From an uncultured Flavobacteriaceae bacterium (GTDB lineage: Bacteria > Bacteroidota > Bacteroidia > Flavobacteriales > Flavobacteriaceae): a stretch of DNA of 64,000 nucleotides. This document shows positions 52,301 to 61,381 of this stretch, in pieces. A program made the translations under genes and the position numbers. The notes beneath the pieces are model-generated. The model worked only from the letters and a program-made list of their open reading frames with translations. It did no database searches and was not told the origin of the DNA. The stretch lies in NCBI GenBank assembly GCA_947500585.1, contig CANMSN010000010.1:1-64000 (forward strand). Reading direction: 5' to 3'. Every line of letters starts with the position of its first letter. The first letter of the stretch is position 1.

Positions 52301-52334
52301 CCCTTCGCCTAAAAAGGGCTTTTTTAATATATTT
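52301..52334. repeat. Inverted repeat, right copy, with hairpin
   Basis: Right partner of 51545-51581. With four bases on the left it forms AAGCCC…GGGCTT, a stem whose minus-strand reading is followed by TTTAAATTTTTTTT. It stands in the leader of the minus-strand unknown gene and could work as an attenuator. Confidence 0.5.
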
Positions 52335-52414
52335 ATTTGCGCAAATATACAAAAATTTATGAATACTTTTATTTTAAATCTATGAATGAAATAAATTTGT
52401 TATCTTTTATATAA

Positions 52415-52560
52415 TTAATCAGTTCCGTCAACATCGGCAAAACCTCAACCTCAAACCAAAAGTTTTATCAACCAAAATTGACTTCTTGAAGAAGTATGTG
52501 GCTACTTTAAATATTTAGACAGTTACTCTTGAAAATTAGCAACGTTTTCTTTTAACTCCT
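52415..52560 (-). pseudogene. Decayed fragment of the uracil-DNA glycosylase 3' end
   Basis: The sequence is a degraded copy of 53430-53595. It shares the run 'AAAACCTCAACCTCAAACCA', then 'CCAAAATTG', 'CTCTTGAAAATT' (53430 copy: TCTTGAAAATT) and 'ACGTTTTCTT' in the same order. It lies ~870 bp from the intact gene, on the same strand. It contains indels and no open frame. The other parts of the 52283-52706 gap show no gene apart from the leader of the next ORF. Confidence 0.75.
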
Positions 52561-52706
52561 TATATATAATAATTTTCTATTTTTTATCTAAATACGAACT
52601 ATTAAATTTAAGAAAAATCTTTCAAAATATTGCTTTTAATCGATTTTTTTTGTATATCATCTTGTTTATCAGTATGTTTGTCGTAACCAAATTTACCAAT
52701 TAAATT

Positions 52707-53354
52707 ATGAAAAAAACTACAATTTATGTTACAGCGTTATTATTTTGTACATTATTAAGTTTCTTTAACTGTAATAAAGAAGTAAAAGACGAAGGCCCTA
52801 AATTTATATCCAGAAATTCTTATTTTATTGATTTCCATAATGGTGTTAGTATATATAGAGATAATATTTCTAGAAAAATTATGAATGGTTACTACATTGT
52901 TGGTGACTCATCTAAAAAATGGGAAGAGCTTTCTGTAAAAGATGGTCTTTTAAACGGGGATTATATTGTATACCACAACAATGGTGAAAAATTTACACAT
53001 TCCAAATATTATAAAGGAACGCTTCATGGTGAAGACTTGTTATATTATACTTCTGGAAAGCTAAAGAAATTTTCTGCTTACGACAAAGGAAAACGTTTTG
53101 GAAAAGTTATTGAATATTATGAAGGTGGTCAAGTAAAATCTGAATCTAGAATAAAAAATGACGAAGTTATTTCATCTTTAATTTTCGATGAAACAGGTGA
53201 TCTAGTATCTAAAATATACACAAAAGAGAACAATAGGATTACGCAAGAATTTAAAGATGGCGAATTACTTTCAGAAGAGGTTATCCCAAACTATTATAGC
53301 TATAAAAATAGCGGTATTGGGACTATTAGTACAAATGATATTGAGAGAGACTAA
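52707..53354 (+). CDS. YwqK/MORN-repeat lipoprotein
   Basis: The protein has 215 residues with a lipobox at about residue 22 (SFFNCNK). YwqK/MORN-type repeats are visible: 'KDGLLNGDYIVYHNNGEKFTHSKYYKGTLHGEDLLYYTSGKLKKFSAY' (the G-x-Y-x-x-Y-x-x-G frame), then 'KRFGKVIEYYEGGQVKSES'. Though the family is annotated as an antitoxin of a toxin-antitoxin system in databases, evidence for that is thin and no toxin gene is adjacent. Between the decayed UDG fragment and the intact UDG gene, it seems to have arrived or been duplicated with that rearrangement. Confidence 0.8.
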   Translation: MKKTTIYVTALLFCTLLSFFNCNKEVKDEGPKFISRNSYFIDFHNGVSIYRDNISRKIMNGYYIVGDSSKKWEELSVKDGLLNGDYIVYHNNGEKFTHSKYYKGTLHGEDLLYYTSGKLKKFSAYDKGKRFGKVIEYYEGGQVKSESRIKNDEVISSLIFDETGDLVSKIYTKENNRITQEFKDGELLSEEVIPNYYSYKNSGIGTISTNDIERD

Positions 53355-53390
53355 GCTATATAACCAAATGTATGTGAGATAAAAATTTTA

Positions 53391-53422
53391 AAAATCCTTC
53401 CAAGAAATGGGAGGATTTTTTA
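53391..53422. terminator. Terminator between convergent genes
   Basis: AAAATCCTTCC pairs with GGGAGGATTTT (one G-T), with an A tract before and a T tract after. It serves the YwqK-type gene and, on the other strand, the UDG gene. Confidence 0.75.
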
Positions 53423-53427
53423 CTAAT

Positions 53428-53997
53428 TTATATCAATTCCTTAACGCTATCTCTCAACTCTGGCAAAACCTCAACCTCAAACCAAGGGTTCTTTGTCAGC
53501 CAAAATTGGTTTCTAGGTGATGGATGTGGCAAAGGCAAATATTTGGGTAAATATTCTTGAAAATTGTCTACAGTTTCAGTCAACGTTTTCTTCACCGCTT
53601 TTCCTAAGTAATATTTTTGTGCATACATACCAATTAAAAGAACCAACTCAACATTCTTAAGTTCATCAAACAAAGGTTTGTGCCATAGTGGTGCACATTC
53701 TGGTCTTGGTGGTAAATCGCCCGTTTTTCCCTTTCCAGGATAGCAGAAACCCATCGGTATTATAGCGAATTTGGTTTCATCATAAAAATCCTCATCGGAA
53801 ACATTTAACCATTTTCGTAGTTGTTTACCACTAGCATCATCCCAAGGAATACCAGAAGCGTGCACTTTTGTTCCTGGTGCTTGACCTATAATGACTATTT
53901 TAGAATCTGGATGTGCTGATACAACTGGTCTTGGTCCTAGAGCTAAATGATCTTTGCAGATAGTACATTGTTTTATATTTTGGAGTAAACCCCGCAT
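53428..53997 (-). CDS. Uracil-DNA glycosylase family protein
   Basis: The protein has 189 residues from the ATG at 53997, which overlaps the rsmI stop by one base; a TTG at 54018 would run into rsmI and is rejected. 'IVIIGQAPGTKVHASGIPWDDASG' is the water-activating motif region and 'LPLPHPSPRNQFW' the second motif with HPSPR. A CTIC pair near residue 11 is only half of the four Cys of Fe-S UDGs, so an iron-sulfur cluster is unlikely. The function is base excision of uracil or a related base. Confidence 0.85.
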   Translation of the reverse strand: MRGLLQNIKQCTICKDHLALGPRPVVSAHPDSKIVIIGQAPGTKVHASGIPWDDASGKQLRKWLNVSDEDFYDETKFAIIPMGFCYPGKGKTGDLPPRPECAPLWHKPLFDELKNVELVLLIGMYAQKYYLGKAVKKTLTETVDNFQEYLPKYLPLPHPSPRNQFWLTKNPWFEVEVLPELRDSVKELI

Positions 53998-54668
53998 TAT
54001 TTCTTTCCTCCAACACAAACAACAATCTCGCCTTTTGGTGATTTATTGGTGTAATACTCTAAAACATCTTTGGCAGTTCCACGAATAGTTTCTTCATATA
54101 ATTTTGTAAGTTCTCGTGATACAGAAACAGGTCTATCTTCACCAAAATACTCACAAAAATGACCTAAGGTTTTTACCAATTTATGCGGACTTTCATAAAA
54201 AATGATAGTTCTGGTTTCTTCGGCTAATAGTAATAAACGGGTTTGTCTTCCTTTTTTAACAGGCAAAAAACCTTCAAATACAAACTTGTCGTTTGGTAAT
54301 CCAGAATTTACAAGTGCTGGTACAAAAGCTGTGGCTCCAGGTAAACAATCTACTTCAATATTATTTTCTATACAGGCTCGAGATAGTAAAAATCCAGGGT
54401 CTGAAATGGCTGGTGTTCCTGCATCACTAATTAATGCAACCGATGTTCCACTTTTTAACTTTTGAATGATATTTTCAACCGTTTTATGCTCGTTATGCAT
54501 ATGGTGCGATTGCATATGCGTGGAAATATCGAAATGTTTTAGAAGCTTCCCTGAAGTACGAGTATCTTCTGCTAGAATTAAATCGACGTCTTTTAAAACC
54601 TCAACAGCTCTAAACGTAATGTCTTTTAAGTTGCCTATTGGCGTTGGTACAATGTAGAGTTTGCCCAT
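53997..54668 (-). CDS. rsmI: 16S rRNA (cytidine-2'-O)-methyltransferase RsmI
   Basis: The protein has 223 residues. 'GKLYIVPTPIGNLKDITFRAVEVL', 'LILAEDTRTSGKLLKHF', 'VALISDAGTPAISDPGFLL' and 'CLPGATAFVPALVNSGLP' are the SAM-binding tetrapyrrole-methylase-type motifs of RsmI, which 2'-O-methylates C1402 of 16S rRNA. It overlaps by one base with genes on both sides (54668 and 53997), forming an operon with the conserved unknown gene and the UDG gene. The C-terminal HTH-like extension of E. coli RsmI is absent. Confidence 0.95.
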   Translation of the reverse strand: MGKLYIVPTPIGNLKDITFRAVEVLKDVDLILAEDTRTSGKLLKHFDISTHMQSHHMHNEHKTVENIIQKLKSGTSVALISDAGTPAISDPGFLLSRACIENNIEVDCLPGATAFVPALVNSGLPNDKFVFEGFLPVKKGRQTRLLLLAEETRTIIFYESPHKLVKTLGHFCEYFGEDRPVSVSRELTKLYEETIRGTAKDVLEYYTNKSPKGEIVVCVGGKK

Positions 54669-55414
54669 TACTCAAACTTACTTTCAACAATTTGTAAAAA
54701 CCGTTCTTCAAACTCTTCTTTATCAGTCCAATCGTTATAATCTGGTTTTACCATATCTTGAATAAATCGTTTAGCATCACTAAAAGAAAGTGAGGTATTT
54801 AATTGAGATATAACGCGATCATAATCTTCAGCTTTACCGTCAAATAAATGTTTTATAAAAGCAATTTTATCGTTTAGCCCAATATTAAGTTTACCTGTTT
54901 TTATTTTATCGTTTAATGATTTTTTTTCATTAGATCCGCTCTTCCTATCTGATAAAGAAACTGGTTCAAAAACTGGCATGTTCTTAAAGCCTTCCGTGAG
55001 CTCTTCTAAATTGTGTTTTTTAATAGGTGTTTTAGGAATAGCTTCTTCAAAAATGGTATCTACCTGCTGAGTTTCATGAGGCATTTGTGCCACCATATCT
55101 TTAATTTTTTCCATCACGGGCTCCATGATATCATCGTCTTCAACCTCATCCAAGTTAATGTATATTTTATCTTCAACCTCAATATTGTCGCTCACTTTGT
55201 TATTAAAAGCTTCATCGAGCATCCCAAAGAAAGATGAATCGCTACCAATAGTTGGAATATCGTCTTCAAAAGTTTCGTGAGCAAACTTCAGTACCGATAA
55301 CTTTTCATAAAGCGCAACAACCTCAGCATGCATTTTTACAACATCTTCTTTTCCCTTTAGTTTAAGAATTCTATGTGCTATACTAATGAGATCAGATTCT
55401 AACTTCTTCTTCAT
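54668..55414 (-). CDS. Conserved protein of unknown function upstream of rsmI
   Basis: The protein has 248 residues, cytoplasmic and acidic. It starts with a helical part ('LISIAHRILKLKGKEDVVKMHAEVVALYEKL') and has a disordered middle rich in Asp/Glu. A C-terminal helical part 'DKIAFIKHLFDGKAEDYDRVISQLNTSLSFSDAKRFI' ends near 'EFEERFLQIVESKFE'. I recognise it only as the type of protein often found beside rsmI in this phylum, without a function. It overlaps rsmI by one base. Confidence 0.75.
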   Translation of the reverse strand: MKKKLESDLISIAHRILKLKGKEDVVKMHAEVVALYEKLSVLKFAHETFEDDIPTIGSDSSFFGMLDEAFNNKVSDNIEVEDKIYINLDEVEDDDIMEPVMEKIKDMVAQMPHETQQVDTIFEEAIPKTPIKKHNLEELTEGFKNMPVFEPVSLSDRKSGSNEKKSLNDKIKTGKLNIGLNDKIAFIKHLFDGKAEDYDRVISQLNTSLSFSDAKRFIQDMVKPDYNDWTDKEEFEERFLQIVESKFE

Positions 55415-55521
55415 TGTTTATAATTTTAAAATTAATGCCATTTAGAGGTTTGATTTTTAATAAATTTACGCCACCTTTATACAAACGAATAATTGTCTCG
55501 TTTTAGTGCTAAAATTACGAA

Positions 55522-56169
55522 ATGTTTCTTGAAAATACCGTAAATCATAAAGAACAATTTGGATGGATTGAAGTTATCTGTGGCTCCATGTTTTCTGGAA
55601 AAACAGAAGAATTGATTCGAAGGCTTAAACGCGCCCAATTTGCCAGACAAAAAGTAGAGATTTTTAAACCTACTGTTGATGTGCGTTATAATGAAGATAT
55701 GGTAGTATCGCACGATGCTAACGAAATTCGTTCTACTCCAGTTCCAGCAGCAGCCAATATTCCTATTTTAGCTGACGGTTGTGATGTGGTAGGTATTGAT
55801 GAAGCTCAGTTTTTTGATGATGAAATTGTTCGTGTTTGTAACGATTTAGCCAACAAAGGCGTTAGAGTTATTGTAGCTGGTTTAGATATGGATTTTAAAG
55901 GCAACCCTTTTGGCCCCATGCCAAACCTTATGGCTACTGCCGAATATGTTACCAAAGTGCATGCCGTTTGCACGCGTACTGGAAACTTAGCTCAATATAG
56001 CTACCGAAAAGGCAAAAGCGATAATTTAGTGCTTTTAGGTGAAGTTGATGAATATGAACCTTTAAGTAGAGCGGCTTACTACAAAGCAACTATGCGCGAT
56101 AAAGTGCGTAATATGAAAGTGAATGATGCCGAAGAAATAAACTCTAAAAACAAAGATAAGAATGCCTAA
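55522..56169 (+). CDS. tdk: Thymidine kinase
   Basis: The protein has 215 residues. The P-loop '[22 protein letters not shown]' (GSMFSGKT near 22-29), '[15 protein letters not shown]' and '[20 protein letters not shown]' are typical of type II thymidine kinases. Of the zinc-binding Cys set, 'HAVCTRTG' keeps one Cys where CxxC is usual, so metal binding may be lost. It phosphorylates thymidine for salvage. Its end overlaps alr by eight bases. Confidence 0.93.
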   Translation: MFLENTVNHKEQFGWIEVICGSMFSGKTEELIRRLKRAQFARQKVEIFKPTVDVRYNEDMVVSHDANEIRSTPVPAAANIPILADGCDVVGIDEAQFFDDEIVRVCNDLANKGVRVIVAGLDMDFKGNPFGPMPNLMATAEYVTKVHAVCTRTGNLAQYSYRKGKSDNLVLLGEVDEYEPLSRAAYYKATMRDKVRNMKVNDAEEINSKNKDKNA

Positions 56170-57268
56170 AGCACAAGAAACTGTGCTTGAAATAGACTTA
56201 AAAGCACTCGAACATAATTATCTGCATTTAAAATCTAAATTACAACCTAATACCAAATTTCTAGCCGTTGTAAAAGCTTTCGCTTATGGTAGTGATGCTT
56301 GTGAAATAGCAAAACATTTGCAAAATTTACAGGTTGATTATTTTGCGGTTGCCTATATAAACGAAGGTGTTGCATTGCGACAAGCTGGAATAACCAAGCC
56401 TATTTTAGTACTGCATCCGCAAGCCGTAAATTTTAAATCGTTAATTGAACATTGCTTAGAACCTAGTTTGTATAATGCAAAAATTTTAAAAGAATTTATT
56501 TCTGTTGCTTTTGACGAAAAACAAAATGAATATCCCGTTCACATCAAGTTTAACACGGGTTTAAACCGTTTAGGTTTTTGGCAGAGTGATGTTGATTTTA
56601 TAGAAAAAATACTATCCTCAACCAAAACGATAAAAGTAAAATCTTTATTTTCTCATTTGGCTGCCAGCGAAGATTTAAATGAAAGTAAATTTACTCTAAA
56701 CCAAATAGTAAACTTTAAAAGTATTGCTGAAAATTTTGAAAAAGCTTTAGGTTATAAACCTATGCTTCATATGTGTAATACGTCGGGAATTCTAAATTAT
56801 CCTGATGCACATTTTAATATGGTAAGAAGCGGAATCGGACTATATGGTTTCGGAAATTCAGAAAAAGAAAACAAATACCTAAAACCTATTGCTAGTTTAA
56901 AAACTATAATTTCTCAAATTCATCATATTGAAAAAGGGGAATCTGTAGGTTATAATCGTGCCTTTAAAAGTGATTCATTTTTAAAAACTGCTACACTGCC
57001 CATTGGTCATGCCGATGGTATAGGTAGGCAATATGGTAACGGAAAAGGATTTGTAACTATACATGGACAAAAAGCACCAATAATTGGTAATGTTTGTATG
57101 GATATGATTATGGTTAACATTACAGATATTGAATGTTATGAAGGCGATGAAGTCATTATTTTTGATAAAAATACCACAGCAGAAAACTTAGCAGAAACGA
57201 CAAATACCATTTCTTATGAACTCATAACCGACATTTCTCAACGTGTTAAACGTATTTTTGTTAAATAA
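56162..57268 (+). CDS. alr: Alanine racemase
   Basis: The protein has 368 residues. The PLP Lys38 is in '[14 protein letters not shown]' and the second catalytic residue is the Tyr in '[12 protein letters not shown]' (near 265). '[11 protein letters not shown]', '[11 protein letters not shown]' and '[12 protein letters not shown]' are family motifs. It makes D-alanine for peptidoglycan. The usual fusion with a MurF-like domain seen in some Bacteroidota is absent. It overlaps tdk by eight bases. Confidence 0.94.
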   Translation: MPKAQETVLEIDLKALEHNYLHLKSKLQPNTKFLAVVKAFAYGSDACEIAKHLQNLQVDYFAVAYINEGVALRQAGITKPILVLHPQAVNFKSLIEHCLEPSLYNAKILKEFISVAFDEKQNEYPVHIKFNTGLNRLGFWQSDVDFIEKILSSTKTIKVKSLFSHLAASEDLNESKFTLNQIVNFKSIAENFEKALGYKPMLHMCNTSGILNYPDAHFNMVRSGIGLYGFGNSEKENKYLKPIASLKTIISQIHHIEKGESVGYNRAFKSDSFLKTATLPIGHADGIGRQYGNGKGFVTIHGQKAPIIGNVCMDMIMVNITDIECYEGDEVIIFDKNTTAENLAETTNTISYELITDISQRVKRIFVK

Positions 57269-57343
57269 GAATCTTATCAAATGTTAATATTTTAAACTTT
57301 TTTGATTATTTTAGTACTTCACTAACTAAAAATTTAGAAAAAT

Positions 57344-57739
57344 ATGTTAAAAGAATTTAAAGAGTTTGCAATGAAGGGTAACCTTGTAGACATTGCAGTT
57401 GGTTTTGTAATGGGTGCTGCTTTCAACAAGCTTGTCGCATCTTTTACAGGAGGTATTGTATCTCCGCTAATTGGATTATTATTCGATGCTGACTTTAAAG
57501 ATTTAAAGTTTAAACTTAAAGAAGGCACATTAAACGATGCAGGAGAAATGGTTGGAGAATCTTACTTAGAATATGGTACATTTTTAACAAACGTTATCGA
57601 TTTTATAATCGTAGCCTTCGTTATGTTTATGATTGTGAAAGGTGTAAACAAAATGAAAAAACCAGAGCCACCAGCACCACCAGCAGGTCCAACTCAAGAA
57701 GAATTATTAATGGAAATTAGAGATGCTCTTAAAAAATAA
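57344..57739 (+). CDS. mscL: Large-conductance mechanosensitive channel
   Basis: The protein has 131 residues. The N-terminal 'MLKEFKEFAMKGNLVDIAVGFVMGAAFNKLVASF' includes the pore-lining TM1 with its Gly pattern. TM2 is 'FLTNVIDFIIVAFVMFMIVKGVNKM', and a helical tail 'PTQEELLMEIRDALKK' forms the cytoplasmic bundle. It opens on osmotic downshock in the inner membrane. A strong terminator follows. Confidence 0.96.
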   Translation: MLKEFKEFAMKGNLVDIAVGFVMGAAFNKLVASFTGGIVSPLIGLLFDADFKDLKFKLKEGTLNDAGEMVGESYLEYGTFLTNVIDFIIVAFVMFMIVKGVNKMKKPEPPAPPAGPTQEELLMEIRDALKK

Positions 57740-57778
57740 CAAGATGTTAATTAAATAACAACCTGTTATTTCTTGTTA

Positions 57779-57814
57779 AAAAGTCCTCGTTTTGTAAAAA
57801 TGAGGACTTTTTTT
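57779..57814 (+). terminator. Rho-independent terminator of mscL
   Basis: AAAAGTCCTC pairs with GAGGACTTTT over ten bases around a 13-base loop, followed by more T. It ends about 75 bp after mscL. Confidence 0.85.
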
Positions 57815-57846
57815 GTATTCAAAATTGTAATTAATACTTAGTTTTG
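57813..57846 (+). promoter_or_regulatory. Probable promoter of asd
   Basis: TTG (57813-57815), in the T tract of the preceding terminator, and TAGTTTTG (57839-57846) are 23 bases apart, the upper limit of the usual spacing. The asd start is 26 bp further on. Confidence 0.45.
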
Positions 57847-57872
57847 CTCCATCAAATTTTAAAACATTAAAA

Positions 57873-58862
57873 ATGAAAGTAGCAGTTGTAGGCGCCACAG
57901 GTATGGTTGGCGAAGTGATGCTAAAAGTATTAGAAGAACGTAATTTTCCCGTTACCGAATTGTTATTGGTAGCTTCAGAGCGTTCTGTTGGAAAAAAATT
58001 AACCTTCAAAAATAAAGAATATACAGTTATTGGTTTAGCAGATGCAGTGGCAGCAAAACCACAAATTGCTATTTTTTCTGCTGGTGGCGATACTTCTGTA
58101 GAATGGGCACCAAAATTTGCTGAAGCTGGCACAACTGTGGTTGATAATTCTTCAGCTTGGAGAATGGATCCTACTAAAAAACTTGTAGTTCCTGAAATTA
58201 ATGCTCACGAACTAACAAAAGAAGATAAAATTATAGCTAACCCTAACTGTTCTACCATACAAATGGTTATGGCGCTTGCGCCGCTTCATAAAAAATATAA
58301 AATGAAACGTGTAGTGGTATCAACATACCAATCGGTTTCTGGCACTGGTGTTAAAGCTGTAAAGCAATTAGAAAATGAAATTGCTGGTATTGATGGCGAA
58401 ATGGCTTATCCGTATCCAATTGGTAGAAATGCATTACCACATTGTGATGTATTTATGGAAAATGGCTATACTAAAGAGGAAATGAAATTGGCTAGAGAGC
58501 CGCAAAAAATATTTAATGATAAGACTTTTTCTGTAACAGCAACTGCGGTTCGTATTCCAACAGCTGGAGGGCATTCAGAATCTGTAAATGTTGAGTTTGA
58601 AAATGATTTCGATTTGGCGGATGTTAGAAAAATGCTTCATGAAACCCCTGGAGTAGTTCTACAAGATAATACTGACACGAATACATACCCAATGCCAATT
58701 TATGCACATGATAAAGATGATGTTTTTGTTGGTCGTTTACGAAGAGACGAAACACAACCAAATACATTAAATATGTGGATAGTTGCTGATAATTTACGTA
58801 AAGGTGCTGCAACAAACACCATTCAAATTGCTGAGTATTTAATTGAAAATAAACTAGTCTAA
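57873..58862 (+). CDS. asd: Aspartate-semialdehyde dehydrogenase
   Basis: The protein has 329 residues. A Rossmann loop 'VAVVGATGMVGEVMLKVL' is followed by the catalytic Cys126 in 'IIANPNCSTIQMVMAL'. 'VVSTYQSVSGTGVKAV' and the catalytic His in 'VRIPTAGGHSESVNVEF' (near 231) complete the site. It makes aspartate semialdehyde for lysine/DAP, threonine and methionine synthesis. It stands as a single gene between terminators. Confidence 0.96.
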   Translation: MKVAVVGATGMVGEVMLKVLEERNFPVTELLLVASERSVGKKLTFKNKEYTVIGLADAVAAKPQIAIFSAGGDTSVEWAPKFAEAGTTVVDNSSAWRMDPTKKLVVPEINAHELTKEDKIIANPNCSTIQMVMALAPLHKKYKMKRVVVSTYQSVSGTGVKAVKQLENEIAGIDGEMAYPYPIGRNALPHCDVFMENGYTKEEMKLAREPQKIFNDKTFSVTATAVRIPTAGGHSESVNVEFENDFDLADVRKMLHETPGVVLQDNTDTNTYPMPIYAHDKDDVFVGRLRRDETQPNTLNMWIVADNLRKGAATNTIQIAEYLIENKLV

Positions 58863-58890
58863 CACTTTATTAACTATACTATCAAACTTT

Positions 58891-58924
58891 AAGCTTCTTC
58901 ATTAAAATGAAGGAGCTTTTTTTG
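58891..58924 (+). terminator. Rho-independent terminator of asd
   Basis: AAGCTTCTTCAT pairs with ATGAAGGAGCTT (one T-G) around TAAA and is followed by a T tract. It lies 28 bp after the asd stop. Confidence 0.85.
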
Positions 58925-58979
58925 TTTATTTTTGAAGGCTCTAATAGATATTTATTATAAAAATCTAATTAAAATTACC

Positions 58980-61046
58980 GTGAATTATCCTCAAACTAAA
59001 ACTGTAGATACCGCAGACACCTTTTTTGGTGTAGAAGTGAAAGATCCTTATCGTTGGTTAGAAGATGATATAAGTGAAGACACAGAAGCTTGGGTAAAAG
59101 ATCAGAACCAAACCACTTTCTCATATTTAGATAAAATTCCTTTTAGAAAAGAATTAAAAGAACGCTTATCTGAAATATGGGATTACGAAAAAATTAGCGC
59201 CCCATTTAAAGAAGGCAAATACACCTATTTTTCTAAAAATGAAGGATTACAAAATCAAAGTGTTATTTACAGGAAAAAGGATGATAATGATGCTGAAGTT
59301 TTTTTAGACCCTAACACCTTTTCAGAAGATGGCACTATTTCTCTTGATGGATTAAGTTTTTCAAAAAATGGAGAAATCGCTGCATATTCTATTTCTGAAG
59401 GCGGAAGCGATTGGAGAAAAATTCTCATTATGGATACTGAGACTAAAACACTAATTGAAGATACCTTAATTGATGTGAAATTTAGCGGTATCTCATGGTA
59501 CAAAAATGAAGGATTTTATTATTCTAGTTACGATAAGCCTAAAGGCAGTGAGCTTTCAGCAAAAACAGATCAACACAAAGTATTTTACCATAAATTAGGA
59601 ACTTCTCAAAAAGAAGATCTTTTAATATACGGCGGTAAGCCTGAGGAAAAACATCGCTATATCTATGGAACTGTAACCGAAGATAATAAGTACTTAGTAC
59701 TCACCCCAAGGGTTTCCACATCTGGCAATAAGCTTTTTATCAAAGATTTAAGTGTTCCTAATAGTGAATTCATTACTATTTTAAATCATACAGATAGCGA
59801 TACGTATATTATTGAAAATGAAGGCAGTAAATTATTTCTAGTCACAAATTTAAACACACCAAATAAGAAAATTGTTTCTGTAAATGCTTCAAACCCAACA
59901 CCAGAACATTGGGTTGATGTTATTCCTGAAACCGAACATGTATTGAGCCCTTCTACAAGTGGTAGTTACTTTTTTGCGCATTATATGATTGATGCCATTT
60001 CTAAAGTAAAGCAATATGATTATAACGGAACTTTTATTAGAGATGTAAAATTACCTGGTTTAGGGTCAGCAAATGGCTTTGGAGGAAAAAAAGAAGAGAA
60101 AACAGATTATTTTTCATTTACAAATTATTACACGCCATCAAGTATTTATAAATATGATGTTGATACTGGTACCATTGAATTATACAGAAAACCTGCTATA
60201 AAATATAATGAAGACGACTATGAAAGTCACCAAGTATTTTACAGGTCTAAAGATGGCACAAAAGTACCTATGATAATCACTCACAAAAAAGGAGTTGAAC
60301 TCAATGGTAAAAATCCAACTATTCTTTATGGTTATGGCGGATTCAACATTAGCTTAACCCCTTCATTTAGCATTACGAATGCCGTTTGGATGGAACAAGG
60401 TGGTATTTTAGCTGTACCTAATTTACGTGGTGGAGGTGAATATGGAAAAAAATGGCATGATGCTGGAACTAAAATGCAAAAGCAAAATGTATTTGATGAT
60501 TTTATTGCCGCTGCAGAATACTTAATTACGAATAAATACACCTCATCTGATTATCTAGCTCTAAGAGGGGGCTCTAATGGCGGATTATTAGTAGGTGCTG
60601 TAATGACTCAGCGACCAGATTTAGCCAAAGTAGCGTTACCAGCCGTAGGTGTTTTAGATATGCTTCGATATCATACATTTACAGCAGGTGCAGGTTGGGC
60701 ATACGACTATGGAACCTCAGAAGATAATAAGGAAATGTTTGAATATCTAAAAAACTATTCGCCTGTTCATAATGTAAAAGAAGGCGTTCAATACCCAGCA
60801 ACTTTAATTACAACTGGAGATCATGATGATCGTGTTGTACCTGCGCATAGTTTTAAATTTGCTGCTGAATTACAGAGCAAACAAACTGGAGACAACCCAA
60901 CGCTTATTAGAATAGAAACCGATGCAGGTCATGGTGCTGGAACACCAGTAAGCAAAACCATTGAGCAATATGCAGATATTTTTGGTTTTACGCTTTATAA
61001 TATGGGATTCAGAAAGCTTCCTAATAATTCTAAAAAAGATGATTAA
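58980..61046 (+). CDS. Prolyl oligopeptidase family serine peptidase (S9A)
   Basis: The protein has 688 residues from the GTG at 58980 (reading MNYPQTKTVDT…). A TTG at 58932 would add 16 residues but overlaps a -7 box TATTTTTG (58927-58934), so the GTG is preferred. Family marks are 'VKDPYRWLEDD', a seven-bladed propeller to about 410, and the hydrolase part with Ser532 (RGGSNGGLL), Asp617 (DHDDRVVP) and His651 (DAGHGAG). It cleaves after proline in short peptides. No signal peptide is present, so it should be cytoplasmic, whereas many relatives in this phylum are periplasmic lipoproteins. Confidence 0.93.
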   Translation: MNYPQTKTVDTADTFFGVEVKDPYRWLEDDISEDTEAWVKDQNQTTFSYLDKIPFRKELKERLSEIWDYEKISAPFKEGKYTYFSKNEGLQNQSVIYRKKDDNDAEVFLDPNTFSEDGTISLDGLSFSKNGEIAAYSISEGGSDWRKILIMDTETKTLIEDTLIDVKFSGISWYKNEGFYYSSYDKPKGSELSAKTDQHKVFYHKLGTSQKEDLLIYGGKPEEKHRYIYGTVTEDNKYLVLTPRVSTSGNKLFIKDLSVPNSEFITILNHTDSDTYIIENEGSKLFLVTNLNTPNKKIVSVNASNPTPEHWVDVIPETEHVLSPSTSGSYFFAHYMIDAISKVKQYDYNGTFIRDVKLPGLGSANGFGGKKEEKTDYFSFTNYYTPSSIYKYDVDTGTIELYRKPAIKYNEDDYESHQVFYRSKDGTKVPMIITHKKGVELNGKNPTILYGYGGFNISLTPSFSITNAVWMEQGGILAVPNLRGGGEYGKKWHDAGTKMQKQNVFDDFIAAAEYLITNKYTSSDYLALRGGSNGGLLVGAVMTQRPDLAKVALPAVGVLDMLRYHTFTAGAGWAYDYGTSEDNKEMFEYLKNYSPVHNVKEGVQYPATLITTGDHDDRVVPAHSFKFAAELQSKQTGDNPTLIRIETDAGHGAGTPVSKTIEQYADIFGFTLYNMGFRKLPNNSKKDD

Positions 61047-61083
61047 AAATATAAAATATCTATATTAATAGCTCAGTAATACC

Positions 61084-61110
61084 AATTATTAGGAAAAACC
61101 GCTAATTATT
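61084..61110 (+). promoter_or_regulatory. Possible operator dyad of the ParE-type toxin-antitoxin pair
   Basis: AATTATTAG (61084-61092) and CTAATTATT (61102-61110) form an imperfect palindrome with one mismatch and a nine-base centre, 28 bp before the antitoxin ATG. Antitoxins commonly bind such dyads. The AT-rich context makes chance occurrence possible. Confidence 0.35.
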
Positions 61111-61138
61111 CAGATATTTAAAATTAATTTTATTTAAA

Positions 61139-61381
61139 ATGGCTAATGTTGATAATATAAGAAATGGACTGATTAACAAATTACTATCCATAAAAAATAA
61201 AGACTTTTTAGTAGCTCTTGACAAATTGATATCTTCAAGTTCGTCCGAATCTGAAATCGTTGAATTAACTAAACAACAGAAAATGATACTAGATATTAGT
61301 GAAGAAGATATTAAAAATGGAAAATTAATTTCCCAAGAAGCTATGGATAAAAGAAATCTTGAATGGCTAAACGCAATGTAA
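61139..61381 (+). CDS. Antitoxin of a ParE/RelE-type pair
   Basis: The protein has 80 residues and is helical: 'IRNGLINKLLSIKNKDFLVALDKLISSSSS', then a polar stretch 'MILDISEEDIKNGKLISQEAMDKRNLEWLNAM'. The tail 'DISEEDIKNGKLISQEA' is typical of Bacteroidota antitoxins that precede ParE-like toxins. It lacks an obvious DNA-binding fold at its short N-terminus. Its end overlaps the toxin start by 19 bases, the normal arrangement. Confidence 0.8.
   Translation: MANVDNIRNGLINKLLSIKNKDFLVALDKLISSSSSESEIVELTKQQKMILDISEEDIKNGKLISQEAMDKRNLEWLNAM

Noticed and set aside
52707-53354. Antitoxin with neighbouring toxin
   Set aside because: The YwqK family name suggests an antitoxin, but this is a lipoprotein and no toxin-like gene adjoins it.
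58932-58979. N-terminal extension of the prolyl oligopeptidase from a TTG start
   Set aside because: The TTG lies inside a -7 promoter-like box and the added residues do not fit the family's N-terminus. The GTG at 58980 begins the conserved part.
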